A stretch of DNA of 64,000 bases from contig NC_057013.1 in the NCBI RefSeq assembly GCF_000002595.2, positions 1,130,501 to 1,194,500 on the forward strand, in the 5' to 3' direction. Below the pieces are notes generated by a model, which saw only the letters and a program-made list of their open reading frames with translations, was not told the DNA's origin and did not search any database. The stretch comes from Chlamydomonas reinhardtii (Eukaryota; Chlorophyta; Chlorophyceae; Chlamydomonadales; Chlamydomonadaceae). This document shows positions 35,174 through 58,700 of the stretch, in pieces (positions within the stretch are counted from its first letter, which is position 1; each line of letters opens with the position of its first letter). A program made the position numbers and the translations under genes.

Positions 35174-36733
35174 CTACGCGTATCTCCGCTCGGCGTGCGC
35201 TACCACCTCGCCCTTGCCCGCCACGTGTCCCGCCGCGTACGCCGCGTTCTTCAGGCTGCTGAGCTGCATCTCCAGGTCCGCACGCAGCCGCGCCAAGGCG
35301 TAGGCGTCCACACGCCCCTCCGCCACAGCGGCCTCGGCCGTGGTGCCGGCACCTGGTGGTGCCCGGGGCAAGGGGTGGGAGGTGAAGGGGGCCGCAGTGA
35401 AGTGCTGCCGCATGAAACACGTAAAACGAACCCGCACGCCCACGCGCGCGAACCTGCACCTGCGCCTGCGCCTGCGCCTGCGCCTGCCAACTCACACGTG
35501 CCCCGCCCCGCCCCAAGCCCGCCCCAATCCATGCCCTAAACCCCGCCGCCGCCCTCTCCGCTCACCTAGTAGCGCGCCCACCGCCAGGCTGAGCACCTCC
35601 TCCACGCGGGGCCCCACCGCCGTCAGAGCGGTCAGGGTGGCGGCGCCGCCCTTCTTCTGGTCGGCGCCCTTGCTGCCGCCCTTGCCGTCCTTCTTGGCAG
35701 CGTCCTTCTTGCCAGCGTCCTCTGCGCACGGCGGGGAGAGGAGGGCTTTACGAGGAACACAAGCGGGGGGGGGGGGAGAGGGGAGGGGGGAGGAGTAGGG
35801 CAGCGCAGGTGGTCGCCTCTATCCTCTGGGGTTGCAGGCTTGCCGCATCCAGGCGAGTCTTCTTCGCAGGGCCGGGATCACCGGTTGCAGTCGTGAGCAA
35901 TTGAGCAAAGGCACATACGGGGCATGAGACGCACGGGACGCGATGCTCACTGGCAGCGGGGGCGGCGGCCGCCGCCGCGGCGCCGGCCTTGGCGTCTGCG
36001 GGCGGCGCGGGCGTGGCGCCGTCTGCGGGCGGCAGGGCGGCCGCGGGGGGCTTGGCGGCGTCCGCTGTGGCCTTGAGGTCGGGCGGGTTGTCGCGGTCGA
36101 TCTTGGGGTCTGCCTCCAGGTCCACAAACAGGGGGTCGCGGCCCACGGCCCTGCAGCACAGGCGCAGGACAGGTGCAGGAATCGTGTGAATTGGGCGTGT
36201 GATCGGGCGGCAGGGCGTGGCCACGCGGCCCCACATCCGCAGACACCTGCCGACACCCGCACACATCCACGCCCGCAGGCACCCGAACACGCCAGCACCC
36301 GCACACGACCACACGCCCGACCCGCACGTCCGCACGCCGCCCATCCCCCCGCATCGCCTACTCACTTGAGCGCCGCCTCCAGCGCCGCGGGGCCGAGCGC
36401 CAGAGACGTCGTGTTCACAAGCGGGTGCACGTACACCACCTGAACGAGGTGTGTGTGAGTGTGTTGGTAGGTGGGCGTGGGGGCAACGGCGGCAGTGGTG
36501 GACAGCAGTGAGGGGGCGCAAGCAGGCAGGGCCGGCGGGAAGCGGCGGAGCCACTGTGTAATACACAAAGCGACATCACATACTTTGGAGCGCGCTGTCA
36601 ACTGAAATGTGTGTGAGATGCCAGGCCCAAGCCAAGCCCGCCCCCATCGCAAGTGCCTCAGTGACCACCGCCATACTAGTGCCGCCACCCTACTGCCACT
36701 GCCGCCATCGTGCCGTACTGCTACTGCCCCCTA

Positions 36734-36767
<34 letters not shown>

Positions 36768-38676
36768 GTGCCCCCTAGCTGTTGCTGCTACTGCCGTCGC
36801 CCACCTGCTGCGCCTTGATCTTGTCGTCCAGCAGTAGCACCACATCCGCCGCCTCGGGGTTGGCTACAGCCAGGGGCGTCACAGAGCCTAGGGGCACCTG
36901 GGGGGGGGAGTGAGAGGGCGTGTGGCATGTGTGTTTGTGTGTGTTTTGGGAAACACGAGATAGCGGAAACGCAGATTGTGTGTGTGTGTGTGTGTACGTG
37001 CGTCCACGAGTGCGGCCAGGTTGTGCCGCGTTGGGCAGTCACAGACAGGGGGCATGCAGTGAGATACGTGTGTCTGTGCACCTCCGACCCATATCAGCAA
37101 CGGACCGGTAGGGGCAGTCGGAAAGGGTCCGGTATCGCCCGTGCTGCCGGGTCCAGTAGTCCACAGCCTGAAGCCGGTCCCAGCCCCCCCGCCCCCGCCC
37201 CCCGGCCCCCGCCCCCCGCTCCCGCCCCCTGCGCCCCGCCCCAGTCCCAGGCCATATGCCACATGAGCGGTCCTCGCGGCAGCCAGACCCCAACCAGCAG
37301 GCCCGACTGAGTGCCCTTTCAGCTGCGTCTTCGGCGCTTTGCTGCACAGACTCCTCAGACACCTTAACCACTCACGTACCCCGTGTGCCCCGTGGTCTGG
37401 CCACACGCATGCCCTGCACATACCCAACAAACCCCACGCCGGAACCCGCCCAACTCTATATCCCATTGTTGCCCCCGCCGCCGCAAGAACCAAACAGACG
37501 TCTCGTCTTCCGTACATTGCCTGACATGCGCGCCCCGTCCTCGGCACCTTGCCATGCCCCGCCTGCTTCCCTACTGCTTCCCTCCTGCTCCTCCTTCCCC
37601 CCCGTCTCCTGCTCTTCCCACCTCTCCCGCTCCCGCTCCTCCCCCCCCCACCTGCAGCACCTCCAGCAGGAGCTCCTCGGGCGCCAGCCGCAGCCCGCCC
37701 TTGCCCGTGCCCAGCCGGGCCGACAGTACTGCGCGTCGGGGAGGGGGGAGGGCGTAGTTTACCCCGCATTTCAATCCCAAGTAGAGCAAGACCCAGCACC
37801 AGCCCATGGAGCGTGAAGGGGGAGGGCGGCAGGAATAAGCGCGGGGAAGGGGTTTTGCAGTGTGGTGCGGTGTGGTGCGGTGTGGTGCGGTGTGGTGTGG
37901 TGTGGTGTGGTGTGGTGTGGTGTGGTGTGGTGTGGTGTGGTGTGTTGTGTTGTGTTGTGTTGTGTTGTGTTGTGTTGTGTTGTGGTGTGGTGTGGCGGGG
38001 ACCAGGCGGAAGCAGGGACGGGAGCTGGCGCAGGCAGTAGGTGCCGTACGGGACAGGTGGGTGGGCGGGTTGTCCACACCGTGCCCAAAGGCAGGGCGGT
38101 GAGGCAGGGACATAAGCAGGTGCAGTTTCCGGGGTGTGCCAAATGAAAACCAAATGATGTAGTACCCTGACGACACGCCGGACCCTGCCGCGGTCGCTGG
38201 GAGCAAGCCGGTCTGCTTGACAGGCGGGAAGCTGTCGGCAGCACCCCTGCTCCCCTTTCCCCCTCACCACGCATACCCCGGGACACGCACCCTGCATGTC
38301 AATCTTGGTGTCTGGGAGAGCCGTGATGATGTAGCAGCGGTGCTTTTTGTCCTGTGAGCAGCAAAACCCCCGCGCCGGGTGCAGTAGTGAGCACACCAGG
38401 TCGCCGCGACGGCGAATGCATCTGGGATTCCGGGGACAAAACCCATTACCTTGACGAACAGGTTCTTCAGAACCGTCTGCGGGTTTCCAGGGAGAGCAGC
38501 GATCTGCGCACGCCAGCAGACGCCGTGTAAGCATGCTGCTGCTAGGAATGCATTGGAAGTTTTGCGCCGCTCTTCACCTGCGCCTCCACCGTCATCACTG
38601 GAGGATGCTCAAATGACTCAAAGGAGACGCCAGCATCCTTCAATTTGGCTATAAGTTCATCTTTGGTGAGCGGCAT
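35174..38676 (-). CDS. PRORSD1: YbaK/ProX-type aminoacyl-tRNA editing protein (PRORSD1-like)
   Basis: Free-standing relative of the bacterial prolyl-tRNA synthetase editing domain; the family hydrolyses mischarged tRNA. Exons on the minus strand: 38578-38676, 38450-38503, 38291-38351, 37652-37728, 36805-36897, 36366-36439, 35951-36150, 35566-35721, 35174-35352; 993 nt, 330 aa, phases consistent. The core opens MPLTKDELIAKLKDAGVSFE then FEHPPVMTVEAQ. It continues KNLFVKDKKHRCYIITALPD (the conserved K-N-L-F-V-K-D block with its likely catalytic lysine), LLLEVLQVPLGSVTPLA, DVVLLLDDKI and VYVHPLVNTTSLAL. After about residue 170 comes an Ala/Pro- and Lys-rich linker and a helical C-terminal stretch (about 120 residues) absent from the ~170-residue animal proteins. 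It is divergent from URM1. Confidence 0.88.
37858..37995 (+). repeat. Pentanucleotide-type repeat, PRORSD1 intron
   Basis: Runs of GTGGT/GTGCG then GTGTT units (TGTGG, TGCGG, TGTTG variants) over about 135 bp. Simple-sequence array with internal variant blocks. Confidence 0.9.
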
Positions 38677-39133
38677 CTTCCAAGGCCAGACGCAAGTAGT
38701 TGAAGCAAGGTGGGACAAGTTATGTTAAACTGAGGTGCTCACAACAGTAATACAGCGCTCAGATCAGCAAGCACGAACTGGCTTGGGCAAACTTGGCCAT
38801 CGCAGCTCGCTCATGTCGGTACTTGGTTGCGCCTCAAGCCGTGCAACTTGATACACAGCGACATTTGCACAACAAACATAATTTCTCTTTTGCACGCTGC
38901 TTCCATCCCTCACCACCCAGGACAAACCAGTCACCACTGCGCTCTGCACCGCGCCGATTGTTGCTCTGCTGCGCGAAACACGATTTTGCGCAAAGAGGAA
39001 ACAGCTTTTAAGCACCCGGCGGTGAATAACCCTCCAGGAACTGTGACAGGCGTCGACTAGACGCACGCCGTGCTCCTTCCCCGCCGGCCCCACCACCGCG
39101 CACACCACACTCTTGTTATAGAGAGCGGGCGCG
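38677..39133. promoter_or_regulatory. Shared divergent promoter region, PRORSD1 / URM1
   Basis: 457 bp between the two start codons, less G-rich than the surroundings, no coding signal and no repeat family. No TATA box was assigned. Presumed to hold both promoters because the two genes point away from each other. Confidence 0.5.
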
Positions 39134-40535
39134 ATGGTAAAGGTTAAGATAGAGTTCAGGTGCGTGCAGTGGCGCAAATGGGGCTTTGCACTCCCCATAT
39201 GCTGGCCGCACGCTGTGTGAATCCAGCCCACGGCGTAAACATGGCCGCCGCTTGCTTAACCGATTCACGCTTGACCGCTCGATATACGCAACACCTTTTA
39301 CCTGCCATTGACTTCCTCCTGATACCTGCCGCGGCTCTGCTGCTGCCACTGCTACTGCTCGCCGCTGCTGCTGCTGGCCTCGCAGCGGGGGACTGGAGCT
39401 GTTGTTTGGGAACCAGAAGCAACACGACGTGGACGTGCCGGTGCAGGAGGGGAAGCAGGTACGCCGGGACCGGGTGACACGATTTTGAATGGCACGGTTT
39501 GTGGCGTGGCGTGTGGCCGCAGGGCCAGTGCCCGCGGGCGCAACATCGTGTAACATGGTGATACCATGGGAGTAAGAGGGCGGAGCGGGCGCCCCGTGTG
39601 CCGCGGGTTTCGGTGATGGGCCGCTGGCATTGGAGCTACGGTGGTCCTGCGGCACCATGCCAGCAGGTACCGGCTGGGCGGGTTAGACCACAAGGCCTCA
39701 CACCAGCACACATGGGGCGTCCAGGGTGGGGGCCAGGAGTGCTCAGCAGGACGGTGATGAGTGGCCGCTGACGAGCACTGGGGGCCTTGCCTTGTGCTTG
39801 CGGTGCTGCGCATGCGGCGCATGGGCTGCTGCGTTGCATGTTCATGAACGATGTGTGTATGATGATGACGGCATGTATGCGTGTGTGTGCGTGCGTGTTG
39901 TGTATGCTGCTGGCTGCAGGAGCTGACGGCAGGGCACTTGATCGCGTGGACGCGAGACAACATGCTTCGAGAGCGGCCGGAGCTGTTTGTCAAGGGCCAC
40001 ACCGTGTGAGTCCCGCGTGCATTGCAGTCGGGCGGGGGTTGCGGCAGAACGTGTGGCTGGTGCGCAAGAGGATTGCACGGCTGCGTGAGCGTCTGCATCT
40101 GTGCTAGGAAAGAACTTGCGTGCTGCGTGTGCCTTGATCGTGCCTGGCTGCATGGGCGGTTGTGACGAAGCCTGTCATGCCCTGTGTGCCTGTGTGTCGC
40201 CTGCTGCAGGCGCCCAGGCATCCTGGTGCTCATAAACGAGTGCGACTGGGAGCTCAGGTGGGTGCAGACGGACCGGCGGGGTGGGGAGGGACAAATTGGG
40301 GTCCGCGTCGAAACGGGAGATGTCGACAGGCACGCCGAGTGTGTGTGCTCCCGCCTTTTTGCCCCTTGCGCCTGCCCAGTTGCCGGGATAGCCACCTGTT
40401 GTCACCACGAAATTTGCTCGCGGCAACATGTTGAGCTGCGCTACTGTTGCGCTACTCCACCGCAGTGGCGCCACCGAGTCGACGATCAGTGATGGCGACG
40501 TGGTGGTTTTCATCTCGACGCTGCACGGCGGCTAA
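39134..40535 (+). CDS. URM1: Ubiquitin-related modifier 1 (URM1)
   Basis: Sulfur carrier for 2-thiolation of tRNA wobble uridine and protein modifier. Exons 39134-39159, 39386-39458, 39920-40005, 40210-40257, 40466-40535; 303 nt, 100 aa, all phases consistent. The protein opens MVKVKIEFSGGLELLF, continues GHLIAWTRDNMLRERPELF and GILVLINECDWEL, and ends DGDVVVFISTLHGG. The C-terminal Gly-Gly, which is adenylated and thiocarboxylated in this family, is immediately before the stop. Length is typical (about 100 aa). Confidence 0.95.
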
Positions 40536-40557
40536 TGTGTCTCCGATAGTACACGAG

Positions 40558-40583
40558 TGTAATGCATATAATGTAATGTGTAA
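40558..40583 (+). terminator. TGTAA polyadenylation signals, URM1
   Basis: Three TGTAA words (40558, 40572, 40579) within 50 bases of the stop codon, so the 3' UTR is short and the next start codon (40749) is only 213 bases downstream of the URM1 stop. Confidence 0.65.
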
Positions 40584-40748
40584 ATAGGGCTGGCCGAGAG
40601 CTGTTTATGGCCGAGTCACGGTAGTAGCCCAGCCTTTCGACGTCGACTGTATGCTTGCATAGTCACAAATATATGTAAATCTGGAAAGCTTATTGAAGAT
40701 TCCATCCGACCCAAGCGCGCGCACAAACGCAAACCCTTACGCTCAACC

Positions 40749-47836
<7,088 letters not shown>

Positions 47837-47860
47837 GCTGCTGGCGTAGGTGTGCGCGAT

Positions 47861-47990
47861 GGGACAGGGTTTATGTAGGTTGGCGAGGTCCCGTAGGGTG
47901 CAGCTGACGCCCATACCCCAGCAGATGGCAAGCAATTTGCAGCGGCAGAGCAGTAGTGCATGGCTGGTCGAACGCCGGAGTTACTGTGAT
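47861..47990 (-). repeat. Dispersed repeat T, copy 3 (inverted, CTP 3' UTR)
   Basis: Reverse complement of repeat T: GGGACAGGGTTTATGTAGG, GGCGAGGTCCCGTAGGGTGC and TCGAACGCCGGAGTTACTG. It lies between the CTP stop codon and its first TGTAA signal, so it should be transcribed in the mRNA. Confidence 0.85.
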
Positions 47991-48049
47991 GGCGCAGGTG
48001 GCGGGCGCTGGGCTGGTCGGGCATTCCGCACATACGTGTCGCAAATGGT

Positions 48050-48165
48050 TGTAAAGTTGACGTGCGTAGCACACTGACACGCATGGATGATTGGATGTTT
48101 GCTTGCGCTGCCAGTAGGGAGGCCGTATATGTACGTACACACACGGCGATGCGCCCTTTCTGTAA
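48050..48165 (+). terminator. TGTAA polyadenylation signals, CTP gene
   Basis: TGTAA at 48050-48054 and again at 48161-48165, giving a 3' UTR of about 230 or 340 bases. Confidence 0.5.
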
Positions 48166-48880
48166 TGAGTTATCGAGCTGTGTGTGGAACCAACTGGGCC
48201 CGTCCCGGCGGCTCGATTGAGGGCTGACGGAGCGGCACGCCGTCGCACTGGGGCATTGTCGACGTGCTCGAAACACGCAACATAAGCAAACAACTAAACA
48301 AGCGAACATGGCACTGGCCGAATTCTGGCACAGCGGGCCGCCGGGCATGGCTGGGGCGCCGCAGGGCCGGGTAGATAGGTCATCCCTCGCACTCGCGTCT
48401 GAGGAGCCAAACCGCACTGCATGCAGGCCTGAGGGAGCCCACCGTTGCATGCACCGCCGCCGCTGCGATGTCACAGGGGGCAGCCGGGCAGGCGCCCGAG
48501 GCAGAGGGCAGATAGATATAGGCGGCGCCGCACCGGACCCGGAGTTTACACAAGTGCACATGCATGATTGCATGTGGACGGGACACGCCTGACCCTAGCA
48601 AGCAAGGCGCTCGCTGTTGCAGGGGAGGTGGGAGCTCACTGCATGTATGCCGTTTGATGCCGTATCACACAAAGCGACCGCATCACGCAATAAATGCGTC
48701 TGCATGCACGCAGCATTGCCACGCACCCGTCGATCACACACGCCCTTGATTTCGTGCTGTCATGCACAGACCATTCACCATCACACATGACCGAACCCTT
48801 CCGTGCTGTCATCTAGCCCGCACCATCACACATTGCCAAATCACATCTCGTGACTCTTGCTACCGTATACACTCATCCTG

Positions 48881-48885
48881 TTACA
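48881..48885 (-). terminator. Possible TGTAA polyadenylation signal, MGL
   Basis: First TTACA (TGTAA on the minus strand) found below the MGL stop, about 660 bases away. Confidence 0.35.
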
Positions 48886-49540
48886 TACGTTGATGCTGCA
48901 TCGCTATGCATCATATGTGTGCGCATCTCTCTACTGTGGCCCTGCCGTTGGGGACCTGACGACCCCATCAGCGCCCTATCCACGGCGTGCACGGCGTGAC
49001 CCGTCGCTCCCCGACTCCACTCTTCATTTCCCTAGACATTTTATGCAGTCAATAGTCAAATTTAACGCATGGTACGAATGGGGACCCTTGCCAATGTCTC
49101 TCAGGCTTTGTATTATACTTTCGCACGTACGTGCGCCGAAGTACTTCTGCACTATGCGCCGGACGCATATGGTACAGCAGCGGATAGAGTACAACGGCCA
49201 ATGGCCATGAAACAGGCAAAACAACACAGATACACTGGAATTGCATCCTTGAACACCACGCCCTTCTTGGCCGTACTTCCCAAGGCGCCATGCCAGGAGA
49301 CTCCTATCTAGCTGTGCGCCAGCGAGAGCTCAATGCTCTTATTGGTACATTTGGCGCAAAGTAACAGTACGTGGAGCACAATCCACCGAAGAATCACACG
49401 CAAAGCGACAAGCCACCGCTTTGCAGACATACATGGCTGGGTAGCTAGCTAGCCTGCCGTACCGTGTCATCACGCGGCGCCAGTACCGCTGCGCGCGCTG
49501 GCCGTACCGTAGATCATCAGACGCATTTGCTACTCCTTCC

Positions 49541-54844
<5,304 letters not shown>

Positions 54845-55523
54845 GGTTGGCCTTTCGTGTACACTGGGGAACGTGCGGCTAAAGCTTCCAATATGTGCTC
54901 TATAATATTAACAGCCAGGTAATCACAGATGTATTTGTAGCGCACAGAACACTACTGACGGGCGCGCAGGCCGCGACCGAGGAGGGCAACATGATGCACG
55001 CGGCCAGCAGGCCAGATGTAGCCCCCCTCGCCAGTTGCCGCACCTCCACCTCGCCGGCGCCGATGGCCTTCCATATGACTGGAGGAGCTATCATAGATTC
55101 AAAAAGTTAGAATATGAAGGTCACCGCCATTTCGCCCATGTTTCTTGTCCGTAAGCACCTGTAAAGCACCAACCCACAAACCGCCAAGAACGCTTTTACC
55201 GCTGCAGGCTTCTTCCGTCAGTCCTTCAGCAAACAACATGCGAATAGCAATCAATCAATCACACATTATGCCCTGCCTGTCTGTGTTACCATCAAGGTTA
55301 CCACGGGCGCACTGCCCTCCACGTTCCATTAGAGTCTGCACCACAACCTGTGATGACTGTCATATGCAAAACACACACCAACCAACACGGAAGGCACACA
55401 GAAGGCATCAGTACCGTAGTTTGGCATGAGCCAACACCGTACATACCAATATGCAGTAAACGCCGTCACTCGCACCGCCATCCCCACATATCCAGGTACC
55501 GAAATCCCCAACCCCTCTCTCCA
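54845..55523. other. Between MGL start and OPR-RAP stop
   Basis: Should hold the MGL promoter and leader and the 3' UTR of the OPR-RAP gene. A minus-strand frame at 54900-55094 (64 codons, MIAPPVIWKAIGAGEVEVRQ at its start) sits just upstream of MGL. It could be an upstream ORF in the leader, a tiny gene or chance. No repeat family seen. Confidence 0.4.
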
Positions 55524-55733
55524 CTACCCGCCCCTAACTCCCCGGCGCCGACGTGCCCCCAGCAGCCCGCCTGCCCCCTCCGAACCCTCGGCCCTTGGAG
55601 CCCCCGGCGCCTGCGGCGCAGCAGCAGGCGCTGCCTCCGGGGCGGCAGCTGCCGCCTCCGGCGCCGCCGCCTTCGCCGCCTTTGCCTCTACCGCAGCAGC
55701 TGCACGCCGGCGCCGCTGTGCCCCCGCTCCACC

Positions 55734-55769
<36 letters not shown>

Positions 55770-58700
55770 CGCCGCTGCTCCTCCTGCAGCGGCCGCTGGT
55801 GCAGGCTCCGACCCCAGGGAGGGCCCCAGCTCCGCCCCAATCACCTGCAGCTTCCTCGCCCGCTCCGCGCGTGCCTCCTCCTCCTCGCTCTCCTCCTCAT
55901 CCTCCTCGCCCTCCTCCCCCTCATCGCCCTCCTTCCCGCCAGCGCTCTCGTCCTTGGCGCCGCCGGCCTCCTCCCGCCGCTGCCGCTTGCGCCGCCCCTG
56001 TTCCGCCCCCAACTCCGCCGCCTTCGCCTCCGCCACCGATCTGCCGTGCTGCTCAATCCAGTCCTCAACAGGCAACCCCTGTAGCCGCCGTGCCAGGTAG
56101 GCCTCTTTAAGCTCGGGGCTGTGCCGCAGGCGCAGCCACTCCCAGTGCGGCACGGTTATAACGCCGTCGGCGCCCAGTACGAATTCCAACTGTCGGTTTC
56201 GGATCTCGGTGGATCCGTCGTGCATCTGGTTGTACGGCGGATTGGCCATGTAGTGGTGCGGCCCGTCCACCTCAACCGCCAACCGCCGGCCGCCCGCCAG
56301 GGTGACCAACAGGTCCACCCGAAAGGTCAGCTCGGGCACTACGCCCTCGCTCTCCACACTCTCTATGACGGGCAGGGAGGCGAAGCCCGACTCCGCCAGG
56401 AGCTGACTCACGCGGCCGCCGCCAGCAGCGTCACTGGCAGTAGCAGCGCCGTTGCCAGCAGCACCGCCGCCGCCAGCATCGTCGGCAGCGGCAGTGTCGC
56501 CGGCGGCAGCAGCCGCGTCGCTGGCTACGGAGCCCTCCACGGCTGGGCCGGCCACGGCGCCGCCGCAGCCAGCCGCCTCGCCCGCCTGCCCCGCCCCGCC
56601 TTCCTTCCCCTCCGCCGCCGCCTCCTCCTCCTCCGCCGCCGCCGCCGGCTGGGGCCGCTGCCGCGCCTGCAGCCGCTGCATTGCCTCCGCCACTTGCCGC
56701 TGCATGCGCGAGGTGCGGGCCACGTGGTCCAGCCGTATGCCCTGCATGCTGGCACGGGACTGCTCGTACAGCGACCCCGTCACTCCCGCGTCCCGGCCCA
56801 GGACCTGCGCCAGTCGCCGGGCCGTGCCGCCACCGCCTTCGCCCCCGCTGGTGGTGATGGCGCTGGTGGTGTTGGTGGTGGTGCTGGTGCTGTCGCTGCT
56901 TGCTGCGCGGATGTCAGCGGTGGCGGTGATAGCAGCTTTGGCAATGCTGCCAAACGGGCTGTCAAGGGCCGCGTGCGCGCCGCCCGCCTCCGTTGCTGCT
57001 ACAGCCGCCCACATCTCCAGCTCCATCTGAACCTGCCAGATCTGGTTGAGCTCGATGCCGCTGCTGCTGCTACTGCCACTGTCGCCCTGGCTACTGCCGT
57101 CGCCGCCGCCGCCGCCGCGGCGCGGCGCCGCCTGCCAGTGCCGCCGCGCGAGCTGTAGCACCTCCACCATCACCTCCTCATGCCGCGTCATCGCGTCCCG
57201 CCCCATCACGGCCAACGCCCACAGCGCATTACTAATCGCCTGCGTGGTCCACGTGTCCGGCCGCGTGCGCGCCAGCTGCAACATCCGCGCCGCCACCCCA
57301 TCAACCAACTCCTGGTCGTACAGCACCAACGTGCCCAACGACCACATCGTGTTCGTACATTCCTGTGTGCGGGCGGTGCGCCTGATCAGGCCCGGGGCGC
57401 CGCACGTCACGGCAGCTGCCAGCAGCTCCGGCCCTGGCCGGTGCCGTAGCGCCGCCAACGCCAGCAGTAGGTTGGACCAAGCCTGGACGTTGGCGCCCTT
57501 CCCGAACCGCGGCCCACAGGCGGCGGCCACCACCGCATCCGCCGTCGCGCTGCTCTCCACCCCGAGCCGCATGAGCGACCACAGCGATGACGCCACCTCT
57601 TGCGGCGTGAAGTCCACGCCCACGCGCGCCGCCACCGCTGTCGTCAGAGCCGCGGCGAAGGGCCGCGGCAGCGGCGTCAGGCCCTGCGCCGCCGTCGCGC
57701 GCGGCTCCCACCTGCCCCGCTTCCGCTCCGGCTTGCCGCCGGGCTCGGACGGCAGGTGCGCGGTCTGTGGGTGAAGGTACACGAGCGACCAGAGCGTGTT
57801 GGAGAGCTCCTGCGACTTGAAGGCGGCGCAGCCGTCGACCGCCGCGCTCGCCTCGATGCGTCGCCGGGCCTCGCCCAGCAAGAGCGCCGCGGGCCGCGCG
57901 GCGCGCGGCCCACGCACCGCACGCAGCAGCGCCAGGCTGTACAGCACGTTGGCCAGCATCTGCTCGTTCAGGTTGCGGCGGCGGATGGCGAGGAGGTCCA
58001 GCAGCGGCAGCAGCAGCGGCCGCTCCACGTGCCCGACCTTGCCGCAGCCGTAGGCGAGCTGTGTGAGGTGCAGCGGCTGTGTGCCGGCGGCGGCGGCGCC
58101 CACGCCGTCGCCGTAGAAGCCGGCGGAGGGAATGCCGCTGGCCGCCGCCGCCGCGGCGGCGGCGCGCTCCCGCTCGAGCTGCTTTGTCGCTTGGCGCGCG
58201 AGCTTGTCGGCGCGCCGCTGCGCGGCGCGCGGCCGCAGCTCGGCGGAGGAGGCGGCGCCCTCCGCCGCCGCCTCCGCCTCCCCTGTCGCAGCCGCCGCCG
58301 CTGACAACCCGTCCGATGCCCCGGCGGCGTAACGAGACAGCTCGGCGCTCAGGCGGCTCGCCAGCCAGGCCTGCACCGCGGAAATGTGCTCCAGCCGCGG
58401 ATCGAACCCGGACTCCGCTTTGAGTTTGCCCAGCGCGTACACCACCCGCGTCATCTTAACAACGTCCCCCGCGGTGCCGCCACCGCCGGCGCCACCGCCG
58501 CCGCCGCCACCGCGACCACCGCTGCCGCCGGCAGGTTCCTCTGCACCCTCCGACGCTTGTGACCATGCCGACGCCGACGCCGATGCTGACGTGGAAGCGA
58601 CCACGGACTCCAGCAAATGCGCCAGCAGCTTGTGCGCGGCGGGGCCGGCGGCGAGGTCGGGAAGCCTGGTGTGTGACAGCAGCACAGACGACGCCACCTC

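Larger units (their letters stand above)
47837..49540. other. Convergent 3' flanks of CTP and MGL
   Basis: No exon recognised. Contains repeat T copy 3 starting 25 bases after the CTP stop, TGTAA signals for both genes, and otherwise AT-richer unique sequence. Confidence 0.5.

Noticed and set aside
56121-58423. Long plus-strand open frames opposite the OPR-RAP gene
   Set aside because: High-GC shadow frames; the minus strand carries the RAP domain and helical repeats.
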